A stretch of DNA of 64,000 nt from Porphyra umbilicalis (Eukaryota; Rhodophyta; Bangiophyceae; Bangiales; Bangiaceae): positions 1-64,000 of the forward strand of contig KV918764.1 of assembly GCA_002049455.2 (NCBI GenBank), in the 5' to 3' direction. Every line of letters begins with the position of its first letter. The first letter of the stretch is position 1. Under the pieces are notes generated by a model. That model saw only the letters and a list, made by a program, of their open reading frames with translations. It ran no database searches and had not been told where the DNA came from. A program made the position numbers and the translations under genes. Of the stretch, positions 31,911 through 41,771 are shown one piece after another.

Positions 31911-33901
31911 GCCGCCGCTGCCGGCGCACCTCATTGGCGCGCGCCGCCGCTAGGCGGTTGCGCGCGACGCGCGCGCGGAGCATGGCCTGCCGGTTGGGGT
32001 TGGGCGCCCGCCCGCCGCGCGGCGCGCCCGCCGTGCTCCCCGCCCCCGCCGCCGTCGACGGGGGTGCCGCCGGCGGAGGGGGGGGCAGCACTGCGGGGGG
32101 GGGGGGGGGGGGGGGGCGAGTAGCGGCCGCGGCAACAGCCGCGGCGCCGAGTGCGGCACGGAGGCATCGGCGGCACCGCCCGCTAGCGTCGCGTCGGTCA
32201 TTGCCGCGGCGGGAAAGAACATACGCGACGCGGCGGCAGCGGCGGTGGGCGCCACCAACGCGCCATCGACGGCAGAGGCGGCGTCGACCTCCCCCCCCCC
32301 CTCCGCCGCCGTTGGGTACCGAGGCAAACAGTCGCCGCCACAGGCAGCGGCGGATGCGGTGGCAACCACCACTGATGCGGTCCATGCCGGGCGCGCCACC
32401 CCCCCCGCGTCGAGCACCGACCGCACGGTGGCGGAGCGGAGGTCAAACGCCGCCGCGTCAGGCAACCGCCCGACCGTGGCGTACACGCGAGTGGTCGGCA
32501 GCCGCGTGGCCGCCCCAGACCCGCCGCCGCGTGGGGTGACCCAGTCGAGCATTGGTGGCAGGTGCGCGACGCCGTCGGGTGACGGTGGGAGCGCCGGCGG
32601 CAGGGGCGTGCCGCCGGCGGTCGCCGCGTGCATAAGCGCCTGCACGTGGCCCGGGAAGCCGTCAAAGTCAATGGGGCTCGTCGGCAGCAGGGGCGCGACG
32701 GGCGCAACGTCGCCGCCGGTGCGTGGGCGGCGGCCGGTGGCGTCAAAGGGGGCGGCTGCCCACCCCGGTGGGGTCAACAAATCGGTGCGCCCCCGCACGC
32801 GCAGGGCGCCGCCGGGGACGCGCCGCGCGCCCGGGCCGGTGAGGTGGAGGAAGCTCCGACCTGGTATCACGCCGCGGCCGCCCGACGCCCGCCGCCGCCC
32901 GTCGATGCAGTAGACCATGAGGCCCTGCCCGTCGGCCGGGTCGGCGACAGAGTACAGCACGCGCGCGCGCTCGTCGAGCACAAAGCGGCAGACGAGGATG
33001 CCACTGACGACGCGGGGGGGGGGCGTCGCACCCCCTGCGGTGGGAGGAGGGAGCTGCGCAAACTGCGCCACGGACGTGCCGAGGGTGATGCCATTGATGG
33101 TGGCGTAGGGGAAAAACTGGGGGATTGGGGAAAAGGGACAAGGGGGTAGCACCAAGCACAAGCAAACAGTGCCAAAAGCGGGGCGAAGCCACGAGCGCCG
33201 ATGCAAGACGGACATGGACCGCCGTGGTGAGCGGGGTGTGAGGGCCTCCTTCGACCACTCACTGTCCTGCGCCACCACACCTCGACGCGACCTCTAGTCC
33301 GCTGCAGCGGGCAGTCCAACGCCGCCACTGCGACAGCTCCCCACCCAACACCACCGCGATTCGCTGTCGGCTGCGTGGTGCCCCCCGCCTCCAAGCCACC
33401 TCTCCCTCAACCTACCATCAGGTAGTTGCGCTGCTCCGCGCGGTGCCCCGGCACGACCGCGTCCGTCGAGTAGCCGACGGCTTGCGCCAGCCCCGCGGCC
33501 GTCAACCCCCCCGGCGCCGCCACCGCCGCCGCGTCAGCGCCGCCGCCGCCGCCGCCACCATCCTCCCGCAGCCACGGCAGCAGCCAGCTGCGGATCAGGC
33601 CGTCGACGCTGAGGCTGGCAACGGCGGGGTGCTCGGCGTGCGCCGACAGCGGGTCGCCGGGCAGCGGGTCTGCGGGGGGGGCGCGCGGCCGGCCACGCCG
33701 CGGGCCGGCGCCACCCCCCGCCGCCCGCAGACGGCGCGGACGCTGCGGGGGGACGGTGGGGGGGGGGCGGTCACCCCCGGCGGTTGCCGGCGGCGTTGCC
33801 TCCGCCGCGGTGGAGGCAGAGCCGGCCGGCTGCCCAGCGCCGGGGGCGCCGCGCAGCGTCGGCAGTGGCGGCGGCAGAAAGCCGTCTGCGCCGCCGCACA
33901 T
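31484..33901 (-). CDS. Unrecognised two-exon protein with acidic C-terminus
   Basis: Exon 1 runs from ATG 33901 to 33416 (Pro/Ala-rich start, then PAVASLSVDGLIRSWLLPWLRE). Exon 2 starts at 33116 (FFPYATINGITLGTSVAQF). Phase is 0 at both sides. Exon 2 then has a well-formed domain (VVSGILVCRFVLDERARVL, DGQGLMVYCIDGR, PIDFDGFPGHVQALMH, LPPMLDWVTP, RVYATVGRLP). Next come a basic segment (MLRARVARNRLAAARANEVRR) and an acidic end, LEEEELSDDDWLAHWEGPS. The reading frame changes twice in exon 2, at a 22-G run (32095-32116) and a 9-C run (31852-31860), so about 800 residues are encoded only if those tracts are miscalled or variable. I do not recognise a family. Confidence 0.5.
33117..33415 (-). other. 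Intron of the unrecognised gene, 299 bp
   Basis: The donor ATG/GTAGGTTGAGGGAG at 33415 and the acceptor CCAATCCCCCAG at 33117 are both phase 0. The first 40 bases carry GGG runs up to GGGGGG. The last 40 are almost all C and T, with CCCCC runs. Confidence 0.75.
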
Positions 33902-35431
33902 GGTGCACCACCGCCGCGTGGGGTGGGGGCGACGGGCACGCGCCGGGGGGGGGCGCGCCGCCGCGCCACTGCGCACATCAAATCAAGGGCGGAGGAGCAC
34001 CCCGTGCACGGGGGAATTCGTTGTGAACCGCACGACGAGGACGACAGCGAGGACACCGATGAGCGGACGAGGGCAGCGGCGGCTCGCGGACGGGGGGCCA
34101 AACACCACCGCACCGTGTCGATTGGTGGAGGGAGAAAAGCATGGCGGCCGCGTGGGCGCGGTCGACTCAACTAGCTACAGTGGAGGTGCGTTGGGCACAT
34201 AAAACGGCTGCGCGCGGCCGACAGTGTTTGCGGGGGGATCGCCGCGCCAGACCCGCATCAGGGAGCGAGGTGCGTGACGGTGGTGACGTTGGACTCAGTG
34301 TCAGGGCCAGAGTTATCTGCTGGCCACCTTTTGGCCGTCTGTACCAGAGAAGCCAGACGTGGCGATTCGTATTGACCTATCAGCCAGAACTTTTATGGCA
34401 GTCTTCCCGATTCTGGCCGATCCGGACAAGAACAACCTACAGTCCGCACAACTTCTGATTGGCCGAGAGGTCGTATCTGGCCGGGTGGATGGCTGTCGTG
34501 TATCTGTTCTGCACAGTAGTTCTTGTCGGGATCGGCGAAAATTGGAAGACTGCAATGTGGCGACGCAAACTCCGACCAAGAATTTCACAGACGGGTGCCA
34601 CGCAGCTCGCACCACCCGAGGACGGAGCCATCATGATGACGCGCGAGGCGCCGCCATCGGTTTGACACGCACAGGGCCTGCGTCTCCGAGCATTCCGGTC
34701 GGTGACGCAGACCATGTGCGTGTCACTGCATCATACAGTCATGACGCCAACGATGTGTGCGATGTGCGGCGGCCACGCGCACCATTGTTGGCGTCGCGGA
34801 CACCAAGGGGAAAGAGGCCTGGAAATGGAGGTACTGTTTGGGAGATGTCGGTGCTCCGTATCCTGGCCAACAAGCTGCCAGGGTCAAAACGTACTGGCTG
34901 CTCACCGAGCGGGCGCATGGGCAGTGCTGACTGCGCGCCAAACACAGGACAACCCGATCGCTGCCACGTCTCTTTACAAACCATTGCCGGCCAAGATGTC
35001 AGGGTCTCCACCGATAGAACTGGCCGCACGTTGAACGGCATACAGTACAGTGTGCGCCCTGGGGACGACGAGCCAGACGTGGGACGACCCGACCGCCGCC
35101 ACGTGCCAAAACCGGTCCAGGTGTGTGACGGAGAAGAAGCGTCGACCACTACTGTGGCGGCGCGTGCGTCGTCCCTTCACCCCGGGCGGCCACCCCCGCC
35201 GAGTCCGCCGCTGGGATCCCTCGCGCCGACGCGCGAGCCGCACAGGACCCAGAGTAGCGCACCCGCCCAGGTTTTCGGCGGCGCCACCCGCTGGGACACC
35301 GCGCTCAGCGGCCTCGCGTCGCCCTTTGCCCAGTGCTCCAACGTCTCTGTTCGCACCCAGACAAACAGTTGTCATCCGCTCTTCAACCAAACGGCACCAC
35401 CCCCCCCCCCCCCGCAACCCCCCCCTCTGAC
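33902..35431. other. Intergenic with a repeat copy; no gene seen
   Basis: Upstream flank of the two-exon gene, then a degraded copy of the 6.0-6.9 kb element family at 34310-34600. From 34.7 to 35.4 kb the sequence is of mixed composition without convincing coding signal. Confidence 0.35.
34398..34553. repeat. Foldback copy related to the 849 bp hAT element
   Basis: Arms 34398-34433 and 34519-34553 (GCAGTCTTCC, then CCGATCC and GACAAGAAC) pair imperfectly. The block aligns along its length with 6395-6553 of the inserted element, including CAGTCCGCA, CTGATT, CCGAGAG and GTCGGGATCGGC. No CAGGG termini are seen here, so it is a fragment or an old copy. Confidence 0.65.
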
Positions 35432-37961
35432 CTACAACCGCGGGCACGCCACATCCGCCGCCCGCAACACCGCCGCCCGCACCGCGTGCACGTCCATCTC
35501 CAGCGACTGCTCGCGCACGCAATAAAACGAGCGGAAGCACTCATTGTGCGGGGCGTAGAGCTTCCACCGCCGCGCCGCCGCCGCGCGCGCCGCCGACGCC
35601 TCGTCGGCAGCCATGCCCCCCCCACCCGCCGCCGTGGCCGCCGCCGCCGCCACCGCCGCCCACTCGGCCGCCGCCGTCCCATACTCCTCCACCTGCCGCG
35701 CGTGGCACTCCACATCCCCCGCCGGCGCGTCGGCGGCGTAGGCGGCGAGGCACGCGCGGAATTCGGCAACGCGCGGCGCCGCAAACGACGCGTCGTGGCG
35801 CACCGACAGGGCGGGCGCGAGGGACTTGAACGGCTGCGCGTCAAAGGCAAAGGGGAACACCTCCACGAGCGTCGAGTTGACGCGCAGCAGCGCCGCGTTG
35901 GTCAGCCCGGCGCCGTGCGCGCCGACGAGGACGTCGGTGGCGGCCATGGCCGCCGCTTGGGCGCCAAAGGGGGCCCCTTCAAAGGTCGCTTGGCGCACGG
36001 CGAGGCCGTCGCCCGCAAGGGCGTCGAGGAGCGCGTCCGTGTTGGTAAAGGTGCGGTTGTCGAGGCGCTTGAGGAGGAGCACCTGGGGGGTGCACGCCCG
36101 CTGGGGGGGGGGCGGGGGAGGGGGGGGGGGGGGGGGGATTCGCGCCCCTGCCGCCGCCACCGACGACGATGGTGACGATGGCGGGGGGGGGTGGGGGCAG
36201 GGGAGGCGGCCGCGGCGGTGCGCACACTCGCGGGCGCGCGTGCCCCCCCCCCCCCCCAACCAGCCCACGGAGCGCGGCCGACACCCCCCCCCCCCCTCGC
36301 GTACGGCCGCCACCCGCGGCGCCCGCGGGATGCCCGCCGCCACCCACAGCCGCGCGTCGACCGGGTAGAGGTTGGGCGGCACGCACCCATACGGCAGCGG
36401 CGACGCCAAGATGGACCGAAAGCACACGGGCGGCGCGTCGTCGAGCGGCGGCGGCGGGGGCGCCCCCCCCCCCCCGGCCGCGGCGCCAAATCCGCGTCGG
36501 TCCACAGCTGGATGGGCACCCCCCCCCCCGCGGCGCGGCGGAGGAGCCCCCGCACCCACGGCAGCCCGTCGAGGCGCCGCAGCAGCCGCTCCTCCGCGTG
36601 CAAGGTCAACGCGAGGGCGCCCCGCGGCGCGCGCGCGCAGCTGCGCGTCACGTCTGACGCGCCGACGCAGGTGCGGGCGCCCGCCCACCCCGCCGTCGGG
36701 GGAAAGGCCGACAGCGACGCGCCCGCGAGGAGGATGTCGGAGAGGAAGTGGGGGAAGTGGAACCGCACGGGGTGCGCGGCGTAGGGGAGGAAGAGGTCGC
36801 GGCGGCCGGAACCGCCGGCCGTGCGCCCAATGGGCGCGTCCGCCACGGGGGGGGGGGAGCCCGCCGCCGCCGCCGCCGCCGTCGCCGCCGCCGTCGTCGT
36901 CGTGCCCGTCCCGTTGCGCACGTAGAGGAGCGCCGGCAGGCCGCACGCGCGCAGCGCCGCCCCGTGCGCGGCCATCCACCCCGGCAGCAAGAGGCTCCCA
37001 TTCCCAAACCGGCACGCGCCGTGCAAGCGACAAAAGAGCGGCCGCCCGCGCGCGGTCGCCGCCCCACACCCCGCCGTCGGCGGCGGCGGCTCGCCCGGCG
37101 CCGGCGGCACGAGGCGGTGAAACTCGATCGTCGCCGCGGCCGCGGCGGCCGCCCACGCGGCCGGCGACAGCGGCCCGTCATCGCCAGCGGGCACCGCCGC
37201 GGGCGACCAGCCGCGGAGGAGCGCCAGGGGGTCCCACCGCGCGGGGAGGGCGCCGAGCCCCCGCCCCGCCGCCGCGTCGGTCCACCCCGCCGCCACCGCC
37301 CGCCAGCGGCGCGCCGACGGCGTGCGGGCGCCGACGAGGAGGACGACCGTCAGGGCCGCCGCGGCGGCCACGCCGAGGAGGGTGCCGACGGGGGACCGCC
37401 ACGCGCCGGTGCGCCCGCCGCCACCGCCGTCGACGCCGTCGTCGTCGTCGCCGCCGCCGCCGCCGCGGCCGGGGGTGCGGGCGGCGAGCCGCCGGCGCAG
37501 GCCCCGCCGCTTGCCGGGCACATACTCCCCGCCGCCGTTGGGGGGGTTGTACGGGCGCGGGGCGCCCGCCGGGGCGCCCGCCGGGGGGGGGAGGGGGCAC
37601 CGCCGGCGGACCGCGGGGAGGGGGCGCCGAGCGGCGCCGCCGCCGCCCGCGCTTCGCTAGGGGGAGCGGGGGGGGGGCCCGGGGGGGGGGGGGCACCCGG
37701 CGGCACCGACCGGGGGGGGGGGGGGGCCCAGGGGGCGCCCCCGCCCGCCGCCGGTGCGTACGGGCGGGGGGCGGGGGCGGCGCGACCGACCGCCGCCGCC
37801 GCACCGCCCGCCCCAGACGGCGTGGCGGCAAGGGGCCAGCCGCCGTCGGCGGCCGACGCCCCCGCACGGGGCGGGTAGTGAAAGGGGGTGCCCCCGCCGG
37901 TGCCCCTGCCTCCGCCGTCGGGGGGAAGGGGCTCCGCGGGGGGCGGCCAAGGCGCGGGCAT
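35432..37961 (-). CDS. GT61/DUF563-like glycosyltransferase, type II membrane protein
   Basis: Starting at ATG 37961, a Pro/Ala-rich cytoplasmic tail runs to a basic stretch (KRRGLRRRLAAR). One transmembrane helix follows (VGTLLGVAAAAALTVVLLVGA), then a lumenal domain. Recognisable GT61 parts are the FHFPHFLSDILLAGAS segment, RRLDNRTFTNTDALLDAL, then the signature ATDVLVGAHGAGLTNAALL with LVEVFPF, and a C-terminal CFRSFYCVREQSLEMDV. GT61 enzymes transfer sugars (xylose, arabinose, GlcNAc) in the secretory pathway; substrate here unknown. One 222 bp intron (36083-36304) is placed. Frame changes occur at a 9-G run (37583-37591) and a 13-C run (36463-36475). It is divergent to a second GT61 gene at 39.1-41.4 kb. 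Confidence 0.75.
36083..36304 (-). other. Intron of the minus-strand GT61 gene, 222 bp
   Basis: The donor GCC/GTACGCGAGG is followed at once by a run of 12 G. The acceptor is CACCCCCCAG/GTGCTCC, preceded by several long C runs. Both are phase 0 and join RVAA to VLLLKR. An alternative in-frame acceptor CCCAG lies 18 bases earlier, at 36101-36102. Confidence 0.7.
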
Positions 37962-39098
37962 TGCCGCGCGGCGCCGCCGACCCGAGGCGGCGCCCGTCGA
38001 CGGCGCGGGGCGCGGGGCAGACGCCACCGCGACGGCCGCGGGGCGGGGGCGTCGGCGGGCGCGCGCGGCCGCTGCCGCTGCCGGCAGGGGCGGCCGGCAC
38101 CCGGTCGGGCGCGCCGGCGGCGCGGGCGGGCGGCGGGCGCGGCGGTGCGGCGGCCGACCATGGACGACCGCCGCCGCCGCGGGAGCGGGGCGCGCCCACC
38201 CCCGGGGCGCGCGCCGCACGCAGCCGGTGGCGCCGTCCACGGGGGGGCGGGGCGAGGGAGAGACCACGGCGCCAGCCGCGGTCGTGGGGTGGGGGGAGGG
38301 GGGGGGGGCGGGGTGGGGGGGGGGGGCAAAAATGGATGCAGGAGCAGGACCTTGGTGGAGGGGGGTGGGCGTCGGGCAGGCGACCAGAAGGGCGGGCCAG
38401 CACGCCCGCGGCGGGGCGCCGCGGTGCGGCGGCCGACGGGCGCGGGGGCACCCGCCCAAGTCGGGGTGCGTGCCGCGCGCCGACGGGCCGACGGCGCCGC
38501 GGCGGTGGCACCGGCGTGCGAGGCCCCGCGGCGGGGGGTGTCGGTGGCGACGGGGAGCGGTCGAGGTGCGTCGCGGCGGCGCTGACGCTGAGCGCGGAAG
38601 TGGCGCCTGCGGCAAGCCGACTGCTTTCCGGCCTCTGCTGCGGCGATCATTTCCTGCTTCAGCGGTCATTCGGGCAGAGTGGCCCCCACCCAAAAACCGA
38701 CTGGGAATGTCAGCACATCCCTTCTGCGTGGCCAGTCCGTGAGACGGGAGGTGGTCGGGATTTCTGGGTGTGCCCCATCGGATCGAGCGCAGCGAGCACT
38801 CGCAGCGCAAGCGACTGAGCGACGCCGCGCCAAATCGTCGGCACTGTCCGTGATTGTCAGCAGTCGGTGCTGCGGAGGTTGGTCGACTGTCCAGGCCGGC
38901 CGCGCCAAACAACGGCGACTGACGGTCGGTGCACAGCCGAGGCGCCCGTGCCACCCAGCACAAGGTCGTCCATGGGTGGCGGCCGCCCGAGCCGGCACCC
39001 CGGCATCAGACGGGTACCAGCCTCCATGGCGCGCCCCTCTCAAAGTGGGAGCGCCATGTGCCCCCCGCCGCTGGTGTGTGCAGCAACCGCTCGGTCCG
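37962..39098. other. Divergent intergenic region between the two GT61 genes
   Basis: Very G/C-rich with long G runs at 38298-38325. Pro-rich open frames on the minus strand are continuous with the upstream side of the GT61 gene but lack motifs. About 38580-38900 is more ordinary in composition. It may contain a shared bidirectional promoter; no element is identifiable. Confidence 0.35.
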
Positions 39099-41389
39099 AT
39101 GGCGCCGTCGTCGAAACCCCCACCGCGAGCAGCGCTCACGCCCTCGCTCCGCGGCCGGGCCACCGCCCGGACCGCCATGTGGTCCCGCCCGCGGGTGGCA
39201 CTGCTGGCGGCAATGGCGGCGTTGACCACCGTCACCGTCGCCAAACGCCGGTCGCTTCACGGGGCGGGCGGCCGCCACGGGCCGTGGGTGGACAGCCGCG
39301 CCCTCGACCCGTCGGCCGACGGCGGTGGCGACGACGGGACGGCCCTACCACCCCCCTGGGGCGATGCCCCCGACACACCCGGCGGCGACACCCGGTGCTA
39401 CCTCATCGGCCCGACGTACGACGCCAATGACGCGCCCCCACCCACCACAAAGTCGGCGTCGGTCACCCTCCACCGCTACTGGGGGCGCAACTCCCGCGCC
39501 CTGTGCGTCGCCGGGCCCGTGTGTCTCGACGCGCGCAGCGACGTGGCGCCGGCGGTGGCCCTCTTTTCCGAGTCGGCCTCGTGTCACTCGGTCGACGCGG
39601 CGGGGCGGCCGGTGCGGCCGGGGGTACCGCCGGCCCGTGACGTGGCCGGTGCCCCCGCCGACGGTGGCAGGGGTGGCCGCCGTGGCAATGCGCCCGCCGC
39701 CGCCGCTGACGCGTCGGCCGACAGCGTCGACCCGCTCGCCGACCCCGCCGTGTGCGCGCTCTTCCGCGCGCGCCACATCCTCGCCAAGTACACGCGCGTC
39801 GATGGCGGCGACGGCGGGTCCGTCGTCGTCAACGCCTCTTGGTTTGGTACCCTCCCCCCCGTGCCCCACCCGGCGGGCATAGATGCCCCCCCCCCCCCCC
39901 TCGCATCCGGTGGCACGACGGCCTCACGGTCGTCACCCCAACCTACGCCCACGCGTCGGTCAACCTGTGCCACTGGGCGCGCGGCTGGCAAGTCGCCACG
40001 CACGCGCTCTACCACCTCGTCCAATACGTGGCGGCCGAGGCCCCCCGCACCACCGCCGCCGCCGCCACCCTCCGCTCCGCCGCCGTCTCGGCGGGCGCCG
40101 GCGCGTCTGCGGGCGCCCCCACCCCCGCCGATGCTGCGGCCGCCGCCGGCGGCGTGCGTCCCCCCCCCACCACCGCCGCCGTCTTTTTCACGTCGGACGC
40201 GGCCTTTCGCGGCGCCTGGCGGGCGGGCGTCTTGCGTGCGACCGCCGCCGCGCTGGCGGCCGCCGGTGGCCCCGCGTTGCGGGTGGCCAACGAGCACCCC
40301 GCGCCGTCGGGTGGGGGCGTCGACTGCTTTCGGCGGGCGGTGCTGGCGGGCGACGATGGCGCCATTGACGCCGTCATGTATGCGGTCGACGGGGCGGTGG
40401 TGTCGGCCGCCGCCGCTGCGGCCGACGCGCACGTGCCGGCGGTGCCGCGTGAGGCACTCGCGCTGCGGGAAGCGCTGTACGCGGCGGCGGGGGTGCGGCC
40501 ACAGGTGCACCCGGCCGACACGCTGCGGCTGCACCCGCCGGGGGGCGGTGGGGGGGGAGCGGGCGGCACCGCCCGCCAAAGGCGGCCCTGTGGGACCCGT
40601 CCGTCACGGGACTGGCGCCGCGCCCGCGGCGCCCGTATTGGACGCCGTCGTGGGGCGGGCGGCCGCCCGCATGGGCGACCGTCGCCGCCCTCTTTGCGGC
40701 GGGCGCCGCCGACGGCAACGGCGGCAGCAACGTTGCGGGCGCCCCCCCCCCCGCGGCGACGCGGTGCGGGTGGCGCTCCCCCCCCGCTCCCTCGCGGTGC
40801 TCGGCCGCCACGCTGCCTCGTCGCGCCGCTTTGACGCCCCCACCGCCGCCGCCGTCGACCGCCTCGTGCGGTCGGTGGCCGACGAGCGGGGCCTCTCCCT
40901 CACGACCGTCACCTTTGACGCCCGCGCCACGGCGGGGGAGCAGGTGGCGGCGGTGCGCGGGGCGGGGCTCCTCTTTGGCATCCACGGGGCCAACTTGGTC
41001 AACGCCGCCTTTGCGCCCGCCGCGGCGGCGCTCGTCGAGGTGTTTCCCTTCAACTACACGGGGCTGGGGTATTATGTGGGGGGGGGAACGCGGGCCTCCG
41101 CTACTCGTATGTCGGCGCGACGCGGCGGCGGGTGCCCCCAGCGTGCGCGGCGCGGGGCGTGTGCGGCTTGGCGGCGTGGCGGGACGCGGAGATTACGCTC
41201 GACGCGGCGGGCGTGCGGGCGCTCCGCCGCCGCCTGCACCGGGCCGTCGACTACCTGGACGCGCTGGCGGCGGCGGCGGGGGGGGGGGGGTGGCTGACCC
41301 TGCGGGGGGACGGCGCCGTGTATCGGCTGCCAGAGTTGGGGCGTTGGGAGGGGGAGGATAAATGGGGCGGGGGGGAGGGGGTAGAGTGA
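39099..41389 (+). CDS. GT61/DUF563-like glycosyltransferase, second copy
   Basis: The start may be ATG 39099 or ATG 39177. A signal anchor (RVALLAAMAALTTVTVA) precedes a lumenal region beginning RCYLIGPTYDAND. Downstream come WHDGLTVVTPTYAHASVNLCHWA, then AAVFFTSDAAFRGAW, and the GT61 signature block GAGLLFGIHGANLVNAAFAP with LVEVFPFNYTG. It ends WLTLRGDGAVYRLPELGRW. The reading frame changes three times, each at a homopolymer-rich tract: 15 C at 39886-39900, G-rich 40540-40558 and 9 G at 41078-41086. Protein similarity continues across each. It is paralogous to the gene at 35.4-38 kb, head to head. Role inferred: sugar transfer to secreted or cell-wall glycans. Confidence 0.72.
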
Positions 41390-41771
41390 CTGATGCGGGG
41401 CGAGCAGGGGGGGCGTCGGGACGTTGGCGCGCCTCAAGCAGAGTATTCATGGCCAAACATCGAGGCCCGGCATGCATTGCTGGCACGCCCGTCCCGGGTG
41501 TCGCACACTGGTCTGGGATAGATCTTTGGCACCTGGCCAATGGGCGGCGTGAAAGACCTGGTTCCGCGTCGACGAGGTGCACGCCGGAAGCCCCTTCCGG
41601 GCGCCCAGTGGGTGGCCGCGGCGGCTGGCCGGCAACGACCACGTCTGGCTCGCCTGCCCCGTCACCGGCCGGTGGCGGGAGGTTGGCCGGGAGAAGGAAA
41701 CAGCGCAAAAGTGTGTACCCCGACATAGTCTGCCTCCTATTCACCCCCCATGCCCTCCCTCCCACGGCCCT

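Noticed and set aside
37178-38650. Long open frames (400-700 codons) on both strands at 36.4-38.9 kb
   Set aside because: They arise because the DNA is nearly all G and C and lacks stop triplets. Composition is Arg/Pro/Gly-rich with no motif. Only the minus-strand GT61 coding path is supported by similarity.
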